DNA of 64,000 bases, from positions 1 through 64,000 of the forward strand of contig NZ_ANFY01000009.1 in the NCBI RefSeq assembly GCF_000331225.1. Reading direction: 5' to 3'. Origin of the DNA: Sandarakinorhabdus sp. AAP62 (GTDB lineage: Bacteria; Pseudomonadota; Alphaproteobacteria; Sphingomonadales; Sphingomonadaceae). Shown here piece by piece: positions 62,511 through 64,000 of the stretch; positions within the stretch are counted from its first letter, which is position 1, and each line of letters starts with the position of its first letter. The position numbers and the translations under genes were made by a program. The notes beneath the pieces were generated by a model that was given only the letters and a program-made list of their open reading frames with translations, was not told where the DNA came from and did not search any database.

Positions 62511-63124
62511 CAGCGGCGCGGCGGTGCAGCCGGAGCGGCCGGAGCCGGGGCCGCCGGCGCAGCACCCGCAGGCGGGGCCGGCGGGGTGATCGACACCTTG
62601 GGCAGCGCCTTGTCGAGACGGGCCACCACATCAGCGGTGACGTCGATGGCGGCGGCGTGCTGGATCGTCACCTGCTCGTCAACGGCGATGTTGGCGCCCT
62701 TTTCGCGCATGATCTGGCTGATGATCGGCTGGGCGCCATCATTGATCTGCTTCACGACCCACTGTTCGGCCTGCTGGATTTCCTGCTGGCGGCGCTGCAG
62801 TTCCTGATCCGCCTGCACGCGGCGGTTTTCGAAATCGCGCGCCTTGGTCTGCCAGGCCTGGATGGCGGCCGGCAGCGCGCCCTGCTGGGGCTGGGTATCG
62901 CGCAGCGTCTTTTCCTCGGCAGAAAGGCTGGTGCGCAGCTGGTTCAGGCGGGCGTTCAACGCATCGGCCTTCGGCTTCAGCTCGGCCTGCGCGGCCTTGG
63001 CGGCAGCCGAGGTGGCGATCATTTCCTGGCGGTCAACCGTCACGATCACGGCGGCCGGCAGCTGCTGCGCGAGCACCGGAGTGGCAACGCCGGCAAGCGC
63101 CAGCGCGATCAGAATCTTCTTCAT
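62510..63124 (-). CDS. skp: OmpH/Skp-family periplasmic chaperone
   Basis: 204 aa. A signal peptide ([19 protein letters not shown]) precedes a long coiled-coil with many Gln/Lys/Glu residues (the tentacles) and ends in a Pro/Ala-rich tail of about 30 residues, longer than in enterobacteria. It holds unfolded outer-membrane proteins on their way to BamA. The ATG overlaps the bamA stop (TGATG). Confidence 0.9.
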   Translation of the reverse strand: MKKILIALALAGVATPVLAQQLPAAVIVTVDRQEMIATSAAAKAAQAELKPKADALNARLNQLRTSLSAEEKTLRDTQPQQGALPAAIQAWQTKARDFENRRVQADQELQRRQQEIQQAEQWVVKQINDGAQPIISQIMREKGANIAVDEQVTIQHAAAIDVTADVVARLDKALPKVSITPPAPPAGAAPAAPAPAAPAAPPRR

Positions 63125-64000
63125 CAGAATGCAGTCCCTACGTTGAATTGGAAAAGTTGCGGATCATCGCCCGGTTGAGTCACCAGGGCCTTGGCAAGGT
63201 CGAACCGGAACGGCCCGAACGGCGAATTCCAGTTGACCCCGATACCCACCGAAACGCGCGGTTTCGGTGTATTCCCGAGGAATTCCTCGACAAAGCCCGA
63301 CGAGAAGCCATCGTTGGGCAAGCAGGGCGCCACCTGGCCAGGCACGCGCGGCGCCGGGCCGGACGGACCATCCTGGCAGGTGAGCGTGGGCGATTTCAGA
63401 CTCCACAGCGCCCCGACATCGGCAAAGATCGATGGGCGAATGCCCAGTTCGCTGCCCGCCGAACCCAGCGGAATGCGGATTTCCGCACGCGCCTGGTAAT
63501 AGGCGCGACCACCCAGCGCATCATCCAGCGCCTGGCGGCGATCCTGCACGATCGTGCCATCCAGATTGAGCGGACGACGCAGCACGCGCGGACCGACACC
63601 GCGGATGTTGAAGCCACGGAACTGCGGCTGCCCGAGGAAGAAGCGGTTGGTCAGGATCACGTCCTGCCCGCCATAGCCCGTCACATAACCGCCTTCCGCG
63701 CCCAGGTTCAGCACGAAGCCAGTGCCGAACAGCGGGGTGAACCAATCATAGTTGGCACGGGTGGTGATGAACTTGATGCCAATGGGCAGGCCGGCGATAT
63801 CCTGGTTGAAGCTGAAGCGCTGACCGGCCGACGGCAGGCGCACGTTGTTCAGGCTGTTGTACAGCAGCGAATAGCCGATGGTGGAAACGGTGCGATTGCC
63901 CAGCTGTTCGCACAGGAAGCGACCGGCGCGCAGCGGATCGCAGACGCCGTTGGTGAAGAAGATCGATTCATCCAGACCAATCTCTTCGCGGCTCAGGCCA
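63124..64000 (-). CDS. bamA: Outer membrane protein assembly factor BamA, C-terminal part (5' end outside window)
   Basis: The frame runs off the right edge; 292 codons are visible. This is the C-terminal barrel, with ANYDWFTPLFGTGFVLNLGAE, QPQFRGFNIRGVGPRVL (the VRGF-like motif on loop L6 reads FRGF), and the terminal aromatic FQFNVGTAF. BamA folds and inserts beta-barrel proteins. The POTRA domains are outside. It is first of bamA-skp-fabZ on the minus strand. Confidence 0.93.
   Translation of the reverse strand, partial: GLSREEIGLDESIFFTNGVCDPLRAGRFLCEQLGNRTVSTIGYSLLYNSLNNVRLPSAGQRFSFNQDIAGLPIGIKFITTRANYDWFTPLFGTGFVLNLGAEGGYVTGYGGQDVILTNRFFLGQPQFRGFNIRGVGPRVLRRPLNLDGTIVQDRRQALDDALGGRAYYQARAEIRIPLGSAGSELGIRPSIFADVGALWSLKSPTLTCQDGPSGPAPRVPGQVAPCLPNDGFSSGFVEEFLGNTPKPRVSVGIGVNWNSPFGPFRFDLAKALVTQPGDDPQLFQFNVGTAF

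Overview
The window is a GC-rich chromosomal segment from an alphaproteobacterium, most likely a member of the Sphingomonadales. This is inferred from a GcrA-type cell-cycle regulator at the left edge, a protein with a PEP-CTERM tail, an amiC-mrcA-prfB cluster and a bamA-skp-fabZ cluster at the right edge, and many TonB-dependent receptors and secreted proteins. I see no phage, plasmid, insertion sequence or CRISPR array; this looks like ordinary core and accessory chromosome with short palindromic repeats between genes.

Layout. 1-3.5 kb: end of gcrA, then a flavin monooxygenase overlapping a serine hydrolase. 3.5-6.9 kb (minus): PHA synthase, a cupin protein and a glycosyltransferase. 6.9-9.7 kb: an apparent alanine-codon attenuator ahead of an AlaC-like alanine aminotransferase and homoserine dehydrogenase. 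9.8-12.9 kb: glpX, recJ, tRNA-Glu. 13-16.8 kb: alpha/beta hydrolase, wax ester/diacylglycerol acyltransferase, UbiB-family kinase. 16.8-19.6 kb (minus): a small exported protein, a PEP-CTERM protein and a YbaK-type deacylase. 19.7-25.7 kb: a coupled set of three envelope genes (exported protein, sortilin-like propeller, TonB receptor). 25.8-30.2 kb: argD, argF, hslO, queC, queE. 30.2-32.4 kb (minus): DUF885 peptidase and queF. 32.5-35.2 kb: sseA, a cystathionine beta-lyase and a small chlorite dismutase. 35.2-41.4 kb (minus): prfB with its programmed frameshift, PBP1A, amiC and eno. 41.5-46 kb: three small membrane genes, mlaC, gamma carbonic anhydrase, DUF4170, acyl-CoA synthetase. 46.2-51.7 kb: rpmE, then a cobalamin riboswitch controlling btuB-btuF-btuC-btuD. 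51.8-59.3 kb: leucine/isovalerate catabolism (liuB, liuC, liuD, liuA), interrupted by an XRE regulator/membrane protein pair. 59.4-64 kb: M20 peptidase, EamA exporter, small exported protein, then fabZ, skp and bamA (minus, running off the end).

How the genes work together: carbon storage (PHA and neutral lipid), acyl-CoA and leucine breakdown, arginine and queuosine synthesis, B12 uptake and envelope biogenesis dominate. Genes inside clusters are tightly packed, often with ATGA, GTGA or TGATG overlaps that imply translational coupling.

The most notable items are the alanine-rich leader peptide and terminator upstream of alaC, a predicted chlorite dismutase with both key heme-pocket residues, a palindromic repeat that has become part of the BtuF signal peptide, a hairpin covering the ribosome-binding site of the monooxygenase gene, and a perfect palindrome over the promoter of the XRE gene. 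All functional statements rest on reading the sequence and remembered family features; no database search was run.
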